Source: Pseudomonadota bacterium
Lineage (GTDB): Bacteria; Desulfobacterota; Desulfobacteria; Desulfobacterales; Desulfobacteraceae
Length of the DNA stretch: 21,647 nucleotides
Direction of reading: 5' to 3'
NCBI GenBank assembly: GCA_018812385.1
Contig: JAHJDU010000122.1
Span: 1-21,647, forward strand
Below the pieces are notes generated by a model. That model was given only the letters and a program-made list of their open reading frames with translations. It made no database searches and was not told the origin of the DNA. This document shows positions 1-6,992 of the stretch, piece after piece (position 1 is the first letter of the stretch; every line of letters starts with the position of its first letter). The position numbers were made by a program, and so were the translations under genes.

Positions 1-415
1 AAAACTAAATATCCTTCACAAACAAGGATTATAAACCATACCGGGAAACGCAACTATGAGTCGATCATAATAGCATCATCCAGCTTTAGTTCCTGCCAAG
101 CCGGCATTCAATTATATGGGCCAAAACCAGCATTGTAACTCATTTTCCCATATTAAACCCTTTAAAAAATAGAATGAACCCCACTGAGTTATGACTAATT
201 ATCCCACACAGGATATTTGAAATTCCAAAAACATCAAAGATACCAAAAAACATTCGTCAGCAAATTTTTAAAAGAATGACTATTTTGTTCGATGCAAGAT
301 AATGTTAATAATTACTTCATGGAAGTTGTTTTTATTAAACAGGGGACTCATACTTTTTTTTATGTATTATAGGATAGATGATTTTTTTTAATTTATCTTT
401 TGGAGGAGACATATA
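1..415. other. AT-rich stretch without a recognisable gene
   Basis: I see no convincing coding region, RNA gene or mobile element here on either strand. The stretch is AT-rich with frequent stops. A short imperfect inverted repeat (TATGGG near 115-120, CCCATA near 148-152) is too weak to name. The last 15 bases carry a strong ribosome binding site, GGAGGAG at 402-408, for the following TTG-started gene. An AT-rich TATTAT at 365-370 could be a -10 element, but no matching -35 is visible. Confidence 0.5.
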
Positions 416-850
416 TTGAATCTATTGTATTTGGTTCTGGTTGCAGCAATTGGAGGGGTTGCGGTTACTTTTCAAGGACAACTCATCGGCATTATAGATA
501 AAAATGTAGGAACAGTTGAAAGCGTGTTCATAACCTACGGAGGGGGTGGACTTATTATCGGGATTACCATGCTGCTCTTTAGGGGCGGAAATTTATCCTC
601 CCTGCAAAGCCTTCCCAATTATGTTTTTTTAACCGGTCCTTTAGGATTGGTGATAATCGCAACCATCGGGTATAGTGTCCCTCGCCTTGGGCTTGTGACG
701 GCATTCACAATTATTGTTGCATCCCAGTTTATCATCGCCGCAATCATTGATCATTTTGGTCTTTTAGGCGCAGATATACGCCACATAAACATTTCCCGTT
801 TATCTGGTATCAGTATTATGCTCCTTGGTATCTGGTTGACAATTCGTTAA
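416..850 (+). CDS. YdcZ/DUF606-family small DMT-type membrane protein
   Basis: This 144-residue, very hydrophobic protein has about four to five predicted membrane segments (roughly residues 3-20, 37-55, 70-90, 92-112 and 127-143). It matches the DUF606/YdcZ family, which are half-size relatives of drug/metabolite transporters and usually work as pairs or dimers. Features seen are the N-terminal GG-VxxQGQL pattern, a glycine-rich YGGGGLIIG around residue 41, and the final hydrophobic helix ending at LTIR. The start is TTG at 416, chosen because GGAGGAG lies 7 bases upstream and no ATG gives a full first helix. The substrate is unknown. No partner ydcZ gene is adjacent. The next gene downstream is a remnant, so this protein may act alone or with a distant partner. 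Confidence 0.8.
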   Translation: MNLLYLVLVAAIGGVAVTFQGQLIGIIDKNVGTVESVFITYGGGGLIIGITMLLFRGGNLSSLQSLPNYVFLTGPLGLVIIATIGYSVPRLGLVTAFTIIVASQFIIAAIIDHFGLLGADIRHINISRLSGISIMLLGIWLTIR

Positions 851-1060
851 AATTACTTTGCTGATTGATACGTCTAATCCGGCTGCCATGGAGGCCGGAC
901 AGAAGATTGCAAAAAACCGGGTCATCATCAACGGGTTTTCCCTTGAACCCCTTAAGCTTGAAAGGATTTTACCCCTTGCAAAAGAATATAATGTGGATAT
1001 TGTGGGATTCTTATTGTATCCTGGCAGTCGGGTGCCAAAGGATGAAATTAAAAAAATAAC
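851..1060 (+). pseudogene. fragment of a dihydropteroate-synthase-like (pterin-binding) gene
   Basis: In the frame starting right after the YdcZ stop, about 68 codons read as a pterin-binding (DHPS/methyltetrahydrofolate-methyltransferase-like) barrel segment: LLIDTSNPAAMEAG, then NRVIINGFSLE, then a strand-helix repeat ending DIVGFLLYPGSRVPKDE. In the family this covers only about two beta/alpha units out of a 250-residue or longer barrel. Similarity stops near 1060, and the frame continues as meaningless sequence overlapping the mscS start until 1211. No ribosome binding site precedes it; the only start-like codon is TTG at 858 (the protein's first Leu). I read it as an internal fragment left by deletion on both sides. 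The alternative, a real 117-residue protein, is unlikely because its tail lies out of frame inside mscS. Confidence 0.65.
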
Positions 1061-1074
1061 GATAAGGAAAAATG

Positions 1075-2175
1075 ATGGATTTCAGGAAAGAACAATTATT
1101 GGAAATGCTGGTGCAAATCGCACCCAATCGCTATGTTCAAGCGCTGTTGATTATTCTTTTGTTTCTTGTTATGGCAAAGATTCTGGATGTGATTTTCACC
1201 CGAGTAATTAAAGGATGGATAGAAAAGACAAAGATTAAACTGGATGACCAGTTAATAGACATTTTTCACAAGCCTGTTTTTCTGAGCATCATCCTTTTTG
1301 GCCTTGCCCTGGCCACTGAAAGATTGGCTTTTAATGATACCCTTTCCTTTATAACCCTGGGCGGCCTGAAAACCGTGGCCGTGTTTTTCTGGACATTTGC
1401 TGCAGCAAGATTTCTTAAGCTTTTACTCAACCTTGTGAGCCGCGATGAAAGTCGGTTTAAACTGGTACAGACCCGCACCCTGCCATTGTTCAGTAATTTG
1501 TTGGTTCTCCTGGTAACAGGCCTGTCAATTTATGTTCTTTTCCTGGTCTGGAATATCGACCTGACCGCCTGGATCGCTTCTGCCGGTATCCTGGGCCTTG
1601 CCATCTCCTTTGCTGCAAAAGACACTCTTGCCAATTTGTTTTCAGGTGTTTTTATAATGGCGGATTCACCTTACAAACTTGGAGATTTTATTGTCCTTGA
1701 TTCAGGTGAGCGGGGTGCAGTGACGAATATCGGTATTCGCAGTACCCGCCTTTTGACCCGGGACGATGTGGAAATTACAGTGCCCAATTCAATCATGGGG
1801 AATACCAAAATTATAAATGAAGCCGGGGGCAGGCATGAAAAATTCCGCATTCGTGTCAAGGTGGGGGTTGCTTATGGATCAGACATTGATAAAGTTCACA
1901 AAGTGTTGCTTGATGTGGCAACAAATATTTCAGATGTCTGCAAAAATCCTGAGCCGCGCGTGCGGTTTCGTTCCTTTGGTGAGTCAAGCCTTGACCATGA
2001 ATTATTATGCTGGGTCACAAAACCCGTGTTGCGTGGTAAGATTTTGCATCAGCTGAATACTGCTGTTTATAAGCGATTCCTGGAAGAAGGTATCCAAATA
2101 CCCTTTCCCCAGCGGGATGTGCATGTCAGTTCCTCATCAGTGGGAAATGCAAATATCGACTCTTATGAAATATAA
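1075..2175 (+). CDS. MscS-family mechanosensitive ion channel
   Basis: This 366-residue inner-membrane protein is predicted to be a homo-oligomeric channel that opens under membrane tension and releases solutes during osmotic downshock. It has N-terminal membrane helices (about residues 18-40, 60-82 and 90-110, then 135-160) and the pore-lining helix with alternating Ala/Gly, WIASAGILGLAISFAAKDTL at about 161-180. The MscS beta domain follows (YKLGDFIVLDSGERGAVTNI, then RLLTRDDVEITVPNS) and then the C-terminal alpha/beta vestibule ending in GIQIPFPQRDVHV, a family hallmark. I prefer ATG 1075 over ATG 1072 because AAGGA at 1064-1068 is then 6 bases away instead of 3. It is longer than E. coli MscS (286 residues) because of an extra N-terminal helix. 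It looks intact although both neighbours are remnants. Confidence 0.92.
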   Translation: MDFRKEQLLEMLVQIAPNRYVQALLIILLFLVMAKILDVIFTRVIKGWIEKTKIKLDDQLIDIFHKPVFLSIILFGLALATERLAFNDTLSFITLGGLKTVAVFFWTFAAARFLKLLLNLVSRDESRFKLVQTRTLPLFSNLLVLLVTGLSIYVLFLVWNIDLTAWIASAGILGLAISFAAKDTLANLFSGVFIMADSPYKLGDFIVLDSGERGAVTNIGIRSTRLLTRDDVEITVPNSIMGNTKIINEAGGRHEKFRIRVKVGVAYGSDIDKVHKVLLDVATNISDVCKNPEPRVRFRSFGESSLDHELLCWVTKPVLRGKILHQLNTAVYKRFLEEGIQIPFPQRDVHVSSSSVGNANIDSYEI

Positions 2176-2177
2176 AA

Positions 2178-2665
2178 ATGAATGTGGATGCAAGGCTCAG
2201 GGAGCTTGAACAATCCCGGAAAAATACGGAGCGCCCTTTGACTGTCGTCTGTCTGTGGTGAATATTGAACTTTACCAGTTTGCAGCCGCCGGAACCATTC
2301 TGCTTGAAGCTGAAAGCGTTGACAGTGCGGAAATTCCGATTTCCCTGGTGCCGAAAAGTTTTTTTATGCTTCTGCCCAGAGAATATGGGGGCAGTGTGGG
2401 GCAGATGCCGGATATGGAAGCCATACGTCGAGCCTTTGGCATTACAGCCAAGGTCAGGACCGGTTTGTGGTGCCCAGAAGTGCAGTCCATGACAAAAAGG
2501 TCTATATATGTACCCTGGAAAACCGTCTTGAAATAAGACCAGTGGCCGTTGAGTTCAATATGGCGGATATGGCAGTGCTGTCCCAGGGCCTTAAAGAGGG
2601 AGAAACTCTTGTGCTGGCAGATCTTATGCCGGCTGTACAGGGTATGCTGTTGAAACCGGTTCCGT
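2178..2665 (+). pseudogene. broken RND efflux periplasmic adaptor (HlyD/MFP family)
   Basis: Three consecutive pieces of one adaptor protein lie in three frames. From 2178 comes a coiled-coil-like piece (ARLRELEQSRKN). From about 2222, in another frame, comes the lipoyl/beta-barrel part (PFDCRLSVVNIELYQFAAAG, then a piece ending AEIPISLVPKSFFMLLP and MEAIRRAFGITAKV). From about 2458, in the third frame, comes the C-terminal membrane-proximal domain (DRFVVPRSAVHDKKVY, NRLEIRPVAVEF, LKEGETLVLADL). Between AKV and DRFVV the family normally has several tens of residues of beta-barrel, so the second frame change coincides with a deletion near 2455-2459. The N-terminal membrane anchor and first half are also missing. 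Such adaptors link an inner-membrane RND pump to an outer-membrane channel. The gene begins 3 bases after the mscS stop and cannot make a working protein. Confidence 0.8.
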
Positions 2666-3112
2666 CGTGCCATGGATGATGGGCTCAGCAAGTGGCGAAC
2701 CTTTGCCGGGGACATCCCGGATGCCATTGCCTTTAAGGAACCTGCCATCGGTCCTGGCGGACTGCCCATAGAAATCCGGCTCAAGGGAAAGGACCTTTCT
2801 GAATTAAAGCTGGCCTCCACACAGCTGATCAACTGGTTTTATTCCTATGAAGGCGTGTCAGATCTTTATGATGATCTTAGGCCGGGCAAACCTGAAATCC
2901 AGGTGAAATTGAAAGAAGGCGCAAAAATCAGGGGGTTTGATGCCAGAAGTGTTTCAAAACAGCTGATACCACTGGCCTGTTCCATTGTGTTCGGGCTCTT
3001 AATGTCAACAATACTGGTGTTGTTAGTGGTTCCCTGTCTTTATACCATCCTTTCGGATTTTAACCTGGTGAGGATTGAGACAGAAATACCAAAAGTTCTA
3101 TCTGGCCTATAA
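2654..3112 (+). pseudogene. remnant of an RND efflux permease (AcrB/CzcA-like) with large deletions
   Basis: This frame reads as part of the periplasmic porter region of an RND pump: KWRTFAGDIPDA, then GPGGLPIEIRLKGKDLSEL, YEGVSDLYDDLRPGKPEIQV and ARSVSKQL. It then jumps directly to the extreme C-terminal membrane helix of the same family, IPLACSIVFGLLMSTILVLLVVPCLYTI. Complete RND permeases are about 1000-1050 residues; only about 150 remain. The roughly 650 N-terminal residues and the central membrane block between SKQL and IPLA are missing. It follows the broken adaptor, overlapping it slightly in another frame, as expected for an adaptor-permease operon. ATG 2672 has no good ribosome binding site. 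A hairpin terminator begins at the TAA stop. I consider it non-functional. Confidence 0.82.
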
Positions 3113-3146
3113 AAAGATTCAGCAGACAGTGTCTGCTGAATCTTTT
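3112..3146. terminator. strong bidirectional hairpin terminator
   Basis: AAAAGATTCAGCAGACA at 3112-3128 is perfectly complementary to TGTCTGCTGAATCTTTT at 3130-3146. This gives a stem of about 15 bp with a 3-base loop, flanked by A-tract and T-tract so that it can work in both directions. It sits between the end of the RND remnant (+) and the end of the cobalamin operon (-). Confidence 0.85.
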
Positions 3147-3206
3147 ATGCCTCAAATTGGACAAATAGAGATTTGAAAGACTATGAGGCTCAGCCATGTT
3201 CCTGGA

Positions 3207-5333
3207 TTAATCAGGAAGGATGGATGATCTTGCAACCTTGGCCTCGTCAAAGGATGCCATCTGACACATGATTTTGCAGGCGGCATCTGCCATGTCAATG
3301 GCAAGAGCGGCGCCTGTTCCCTCTCCCAGGCGCATGCCAAAATCGATCAGGGGTACAAGGTTCATGTGGGTAAGGGCTGCCTTCTGGGCCTGTTCCACTG
3401 ATTTATGACCGGCTATGAGATATCCCCTAACTTCTGGATTGATGATAAAGGCCACAAGTCCTGCAGCCGTTGAGATAACCCCATCAAGAACAATGGCGGT
3501 TTTTTTAGAGGCAGCTGCCAGAACAGCCCCGGCAATACCTGCAATCTCAAACCCGCCGATCTTCTGAAGGATCTCAAACCCATTGGAAGGATCAATGGTA
3601 TGAAAGGCAAGGGCCTTTTCAATGACCTCGGTTTTGTGGGCAAGTCCTTTGTCGTCCACTCCGGTTCCCCGTCCTGTGGCCTGGGCAGGAGGTATTCCAG
3701 TGATGACAGAAATAATGGCAGAGGCAGAACTGGTATTGCCGATGCCCATTTCTCCCAGCCCCACAATGTCGATGGGCTTTTTGTCATAAGCAGAAAGAAA
3801 GGTGGTTATCCCGTTTTCAAGGGCCATGATCATCTGCTGTCTTGTCATGGCATCCTCAATGGCAAAGTTTTTCGTTCCTTTGGCCACTTTTTTTATGATC
3901 AACCCGGGATGAGAGTTGAATTCCCGGCTTACGCCCATATCCACGACTTTCATCTCGATGTCGTGGTGGTGGCAAAGGACATTGATGGCAGCACCGCCGT
4001 TTAAAAAATTATCCACCATCTGGGCTGTGACCTCGGAAGGATAGGCTGATACCCCTTCCTCGGTAATGCCATGGTCTCCGGCAAACACAAAGAGGTGTTT
4101 TTTATTGATTTCAGGGTTCAGACTGTTCTGGATCAGGCTCATCTGAACGGCAAGGTCTTCCATGCGGCCAAGGGCGCCCAGGGGTTTTGTCTTGTTATCG
4201 ATTTTTGCTGTGGCAGCAGCCAAAAGGCTGTCTGACAGGGGAGTGATGTTCTCAATCACTTTTCTGCAAAGGCTGTCAGATGCCAGATCATTCAGACTGA
4301 TACCCGGAGTGTGGTTTTTTTGATTTGCCTGGGTTAGCGGCATGTCAGATGCAAGGCTGAAATCAAGAATATATTTCAGGTGTTTTCCGGAAAGAACGTC
4401 TGCCATGAGCTGTGGGGCTTTTTGGGGGGCAACAACCTCTTCAATCAAAAGTTTAAGCAGACTTTCCTGGGTTTGCATGAAGGGCACGGCCTTTTCCATG
4501 TGATCTTTTGTCATGCCGTAAACGCCGGATACTTTGGCTTCCTTGTAGTGGATAAGGTTGAGGAGGTTGGTTTCAATGTGTTCGTTTTTTGAAATCCCGC
4601 TGAAAAAGGAAATCTGACCACCCTTGCCGACCTTGGCAATGCCCTGGCAAAAGGCAATGAAATCCGCACAGGCATTGATCACCAAATCAAATTCACTGTC
4701 ATGTGTTTCTTTGGTGCAGGGTATGTCGGTTGCCGCAAGAAAGGGCGCAACATGGTTTATTTTTGTTTCATTTTTTTCAATTATTAATGGGATAAGCCCC
4801 AGATGCTGGGCATAAAGGGCTGTGATCAGGCCCATGGTGCCGCAACCTAAGACCAGTATCCGGTCATTTTTTTTAAAGGTCAATTTTTCAAAGGCATTGA
4901 TAACACAGCCAATGGGCTCTGCAAAGCAGGCCACATGGGTATTTAGATCATCCGGGATGGGGATCAGACTTTCTTTCGGCAAAATGGTCTGGCTTGCAAA
5001 GCCACCGTCGGTATGGAATCCCGTAATTTCCATATCTTCACAGAGGTTTTCCCGGCCGTTCTGGCAAAATTTACAGGCCCCGCAGCTTTTCCCGGGCCAG
5101 ACAATATATCTTTGATGGGTTTGATCCTGGACCACCATTTCATGGCCCAGAACCCTTGGAAAGACAAGATCCCTGTGGCCCTGTTCCCACATCTTGGCAT
5201 CAGTCCTACAGATGGCGCAGCAAAGGACGTCGGTTTTTATAAATCCGGATTCAATGTTGTCTGATTTTTGATTGTCTGTTTTTATATCTGGCCTGATTTC
5301 AAGTTTTCCAAGGCCTGTTAATACTATTTTCAT
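3207..5333 (-). CDS. cobT: fusion: zinc-dependent medium-chain dehydrogenase + CobT phosphoribosyltransferase
   Basis: One uninterrupted 708-residue frame joins two complete enzymes. Residues 1 to about 335 form a zinc-containing medium-chain dehydrogenase/reductase. Catalytic zinc ligands are likely C42 (in AICRTD), H64-E65 (LGHE) and E139 (FAEP). The structural zinc cysteines are C84, C87, C90 and C98, and the nucleotide site is GCGTMG at 163-168. After a short polar linker (about 331-345), residues of about 346-708 form nicotinate-nucleotide:dimethylbenzimidazole phosphoribosyltransferase. It has KPLGALGRMEDLA at 383-395, FAGDHGITEEGVSAYP at 417-432, GLGEMGIGNTSSAS at 525-538, ATGRGTG at 552-558, and RLGEGTGAA at 668-676 containing the family's catalytic Glu (E671). 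CobT makes alpha-ribazole phosphate-type nucleotides for the lower ligand of cobamides. The dehydrogenase substrate is unknown. It is the last gene of the riboswitch operon, 3 bases after the 66-residue gene. Both halves look intact. Confidence 0.9.
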   Translation of the reverse strand: MKIVLTGLGKLEIRPDIKTDNQKSDNIESGFIKTDVLCCAICRTDAKMWEQGHRDLVFPRVLGHEMVVQDQTHQRYIVWPGKSCGACKFCQNGRENLCEDMEITGFHTDGGFASQTILPKESLIPIPDDLNTHVACFAEPIGCVINAFEKLTFKKNDRILVLGCGTMGLITALYAQHLGLIPLIIEKNETKINHVAPFLAATDIPCTKETHDSEFDLVINACADFIAFCQGIAKVGKGGQISFFSGISKNEHIETNLLNLIHYKEAKVSGVYGMTKDHMEKAVPFMQTQESLLKLLIEEVVAPQKAPQLMADVLSGKHLKYILDFSLASDMPLTQANQKNHTPGISLNDLASDSLCRKVIENITPLSDSLLAAATAKIDNKTKPLGALGRMEDLAVQMSLIQNSLNPEINKKHLFVFAGDHGITEEGVSAYPSEVTAQMVDNFLNGGAAINVLCHHHDIEMKVVDMGVSREFNSHPGLIIKKVAKGTKNFAIEDAMTRQQMIMALENGITTFLSAYDKKPIDIVGLGEMGIGNTSSASAIISVITGIPPAQATGRGTGVDDKGLAHKTEVIEKALAFHTIDPSNGFEILQKIGGFEIAGIAGAVLAAASKKTAIVLDGVISTAAGLVAFIINPEVRGYLIAGHKSVEQAQKAALTHMNLVPLIDFGMRLGEGTGAALAIDMADAACKIMCQMASFDEAKVARSSILPD

Positions 5334-5336
5334 TTT

Positions 5337-5537
5337 TTATAAATCCTTTTCCGTAAGAATAAGCTTTTTAATGCAGACATTATGAAACCCTTTTTCCTTG
5401 AGGCAGGATTCATGTTGCTGCACCACGTCCATTTTATCAAAGGGATACACACTTGCTTTATCAAGGTTGACGAGAAGATAGGTATCATCCTTGAACCGGA
5501 TATATTGTTTGCCGGATTTTATAATAAGCAATTCCAT
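5337..5537 (-). CDS. small protein of unknown function in the cobalamin operon
   Basis: This is a 66-residue protein I do not recognise. It has no membrane segment or signal peptide. It appears strand-rich in its first half (ELLIIKSGKQYIRFKDDTYLLVNL) and has a mixed, Lys-rich second half with two cysteines that are not in a metal-binding pattern. It starts 15 bases after the TrpD-like gene stop, has a weak AGG about 9 bases before its ATG, and ends 3 bases before the dehydrogenase-CobT start. The tight packing, with the operon running straight through, suggests it is really translated and perhaps couples translation of the fusion gene. It could be a small subunit or chaperone of either phosphoribosyltransferase; that is inference only. 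Confidence 0.65.
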   Translation of the reverse strand: MELLIIKSGKQYIRFKDDTYLLVNLDKASVYPFDKMDVVQQHESCLKEKGFHNVCIKKLILTEKDL

Positions 5538-5552
5538 TGTATAATACCTGCC

Positions 5553-6656
5553 TTATGCCACAAGGCTGTGGAGCTTTGCTAATCCTTTTTTGGGATCAGT
5601 GTTCTGGGCTGCCACCCATTTTTCAAGGGTTTCAAAGGCTGTGCCGGCTTCCAGGAGTTTTGCAGCCTGTTCAATTCCGTCTTCAAGACTTGTCGCCCGA
5701 TCTGCCACAAGAAAAATCAAACCTGCATTGAGCAGTGCCGCATCTTTCCTGGCGCTGTTTTCCCTGTTGTTTAAAAGAGCTGCAAATCGTTTTGATTCTG
5801 TTTCAATATCTTTTTCAGGCGCCAGATCATTATAGTCTTTTACAGCAAGGCCAAGTTTTTTCGGATCAATTATAAACTCATTGATCCAGCCCTTTTCAGA
5901 GATTTGTGCGCAATGGGTTATGCCGCACACCGAGGCTTCATCCATGCCCTTGTCTGATTCATCAATGGAGCCATGAAGCACAATAGCGCTTGTATAACCT
6001 ATTTCCTGCATGACATTGGCCACTGGCAGGATCATTTTTTTTGAATACACGCCCCTTACCCCGATGGAAGGAAGGGCCGGGTTTGCCAAGGATGCCGCAA
6101 TATTAAGGGTTGACCCAAAATAAATCTGGGAGAGGATGCGGCCTAATGCCATGGGGTGAATATGGGGGCTCATGCCGTTGAAAAGGCCAAGGCCTGCTGT
6201 TTCAATGCTCTTGACAACAAGTGCTGCTGTACATTCCACATCAACGCCTAGGGCTTCTGCTATATCCACTGTTCCGCAGAAAGAGGTAATGGCCCGGGCA
6301 CCGTGCCTTGCCATGGGAATACCGCCTGCAGCGGCAATAATGGAGGCTGCCGTACTGATGTTGAATGTTTTAAAGGTGTCCATACCCGTGCCGCTGTTAT
6401 CAACTGGTTTGATTTTACTTTCTAAGTCCACCTTGGTGGTGTCAAGATCATAAATGGCTTCCCATGAGCCTGCAACTTCTTGCTTTGTTTCTCCCTTGGC
6501 TGTCAGGGCTGCCAGGAAAGCTCCCTGCTGCATGTCTGTGATGTCATTATTCAAAACAGACGTAAAGGCTTGTTTTGCTTCATTTCTTGTGAGATTTTCT
6601 TTCTGGATGAGGCGGGTGATAATTGCGCCAAATTCCCTGTTTGATGTCTGGGACAT
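5553..6656 (-). CDS. TrpD-family phosphoribosyltransferase, probably not for tryptophan
   Basis: This 367-residue protein has the anthranilate phosphoribosyltransferase fold: an N-terminal helical domain (about 1-70), then the PRPP-binding loops DNSGTGMD (86-93), FKTFNISTAAS (95-105) and RHGARAITS (117-125). It also has SPHIHP and a segment ending NPALPSIGVRGV. The family consensus GTGGD is GTGMD here. The Arg that normally follows HP(A)M and contacts anthranilate (R-R-E-L-G-V-R-T in TrpD) is absent: the aligned stretch is RILSQIYFGSTLNI. No other tryptophan genes are nearby. It is the first gene behind a cobalamin riboswitch, with an AGGAGGT ribosome binding site at 6665-6671 and a downstream CobT fusion. 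I infer a base-specific phosphoribosyltransferase linked to cobamide lower-ligand metabolism. A true TrpD is the less likely alternative. Confidence 0.8.
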   Translation of the reverse strand: MSQTSNREFGAIITRLIQKENLTRNEAKQAFTSVLNNDITDMQQGAFLAALTAKGETKQEVAGSWEAIYDLDTTKVDLESKIKPVDNSGTGMDTFKTFNISTAASIIAAAGGIPMARHGARAITSFCGTVDIAEALGVDVECTAALVVKSIETAGLGLFNGMSPHIHPMALGRILSQIYFGSTLNIAASLANPALPSIGVRGVYSKKMILPVANVMQEIGYTSAIVLHGSIDESDKGMDEASVCGITHCAQISEKGWINEFIIDPKKLGLAVKDYNDLAPEKDIETESKRFAALLNNRENSARKDAALLNAGLIFLVADRATSLEDGIEQAAKLLEAGTAFETLEKWVAAQNTDPKKGLAKLHSLVA

Positions 6657-6727
6657 AATATAATACCTCCTGAATAAAAATATTCTTATTCAACAGGATC
6701 TTGTTCCAGCAGAGAATCCTAAAATTT

Positions 6728-6905
6728 TGCATGAAGGCAGGCTTTCCGACTAACGGATCATCCTAATCACTGCGTCTTCCCCTTTTTAAAAGAGTGACCT
6801 TGTGCAGTTTTCGTCCACGATCACGGCAATGGCTGGCATGTGACGGACTCGCACCGTCTTTCCTTTTACCCTGGGTTTGAATTGTGACAAACCCAGGCAC
6901 CTTTA
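6728..6905 (-). promoter_or_regulatory. cobalamin riboswitch
   Basis: On the minus strand the leader shows, in order: GGTGCC (6901-6896), the hairpin CTGGGTTTG...CAAACCCAG, the conserved GGTGCGAGTCCG followed by TGCCAGCC, a long variable arm, and the B12 box AGTCGGAAAGCCTGCC (6751-6736). These are the core elements of adenosylcobalamin-type riboswitches. Between the B12 box and the start codon are two short hairpins (AGGAT/ATCCT across 6695-6720; GAATAA/TTATTC across 6672-6691) next to the AGGAGGT. No strong hairpin plus U-run is visible, so translational control by hiding the ribosome binding site is more likely than termination. It should repress the TrpD-like, 66-residue and CobT-fusion genes when cobamide is plentiful. 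Confidence 0.88.
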
Positions 6906-6918
6906 TACCTGGAAAAAG

Positions 6919-6948
6919 GTTATACCTTCTGGCGCTTTATTTTGTCAA
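6919..6948 (-). promoter_or_regulatory. sigma70-type promoter of the cobalamin operon
   Basis: The minus strand has TTGACA (6948-6943) and TATAAC (6924-6919) with an 18-base spacer, positioned so that transcription would begin about 6-10 bases before the first conserved riboswitch bases. Position and match both fit. Confidence 0.7.
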
Positions 6949-6950
6949 CA

Positions 6951-6975
6951 AAAAAAAAATATACAACCCAGGTTG
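6951..6975 (-). terminator. weak terminator after the EamA gene
   Basis: On the minus strand CAACCTGGGTTG (6975-6964) can form a 4-5 bp stem, followed by TATA and a run of nine or more T. The stem is short, so some read-through into the cobalamin operon is possible. Confidence 0.4.
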
Positions 6976-6992
6976 GCTTGATTTAAAAAAGA

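Noticed and set aside
111..153. Inverted repeat TATATGGG/CCCATA as terminator or small RNA
   Set aside because: The stem is only about 6-7 bp with a long loop and no T-run.
2272..2832. 186-residue open frame on the minus strand
   Set aside because: It lies antisense to the clearly readable RND adaptor and permease remnants and resembles no protein family; it is open by chance.
5553..6656. Calling the TrpD-family gene a genuine trpD of tryptophan synthesis
   Set aside because: It is controlled by a cobalamin riboswitch, has no trp neighbours, and lacks the usual anthranilate-contact Arg.
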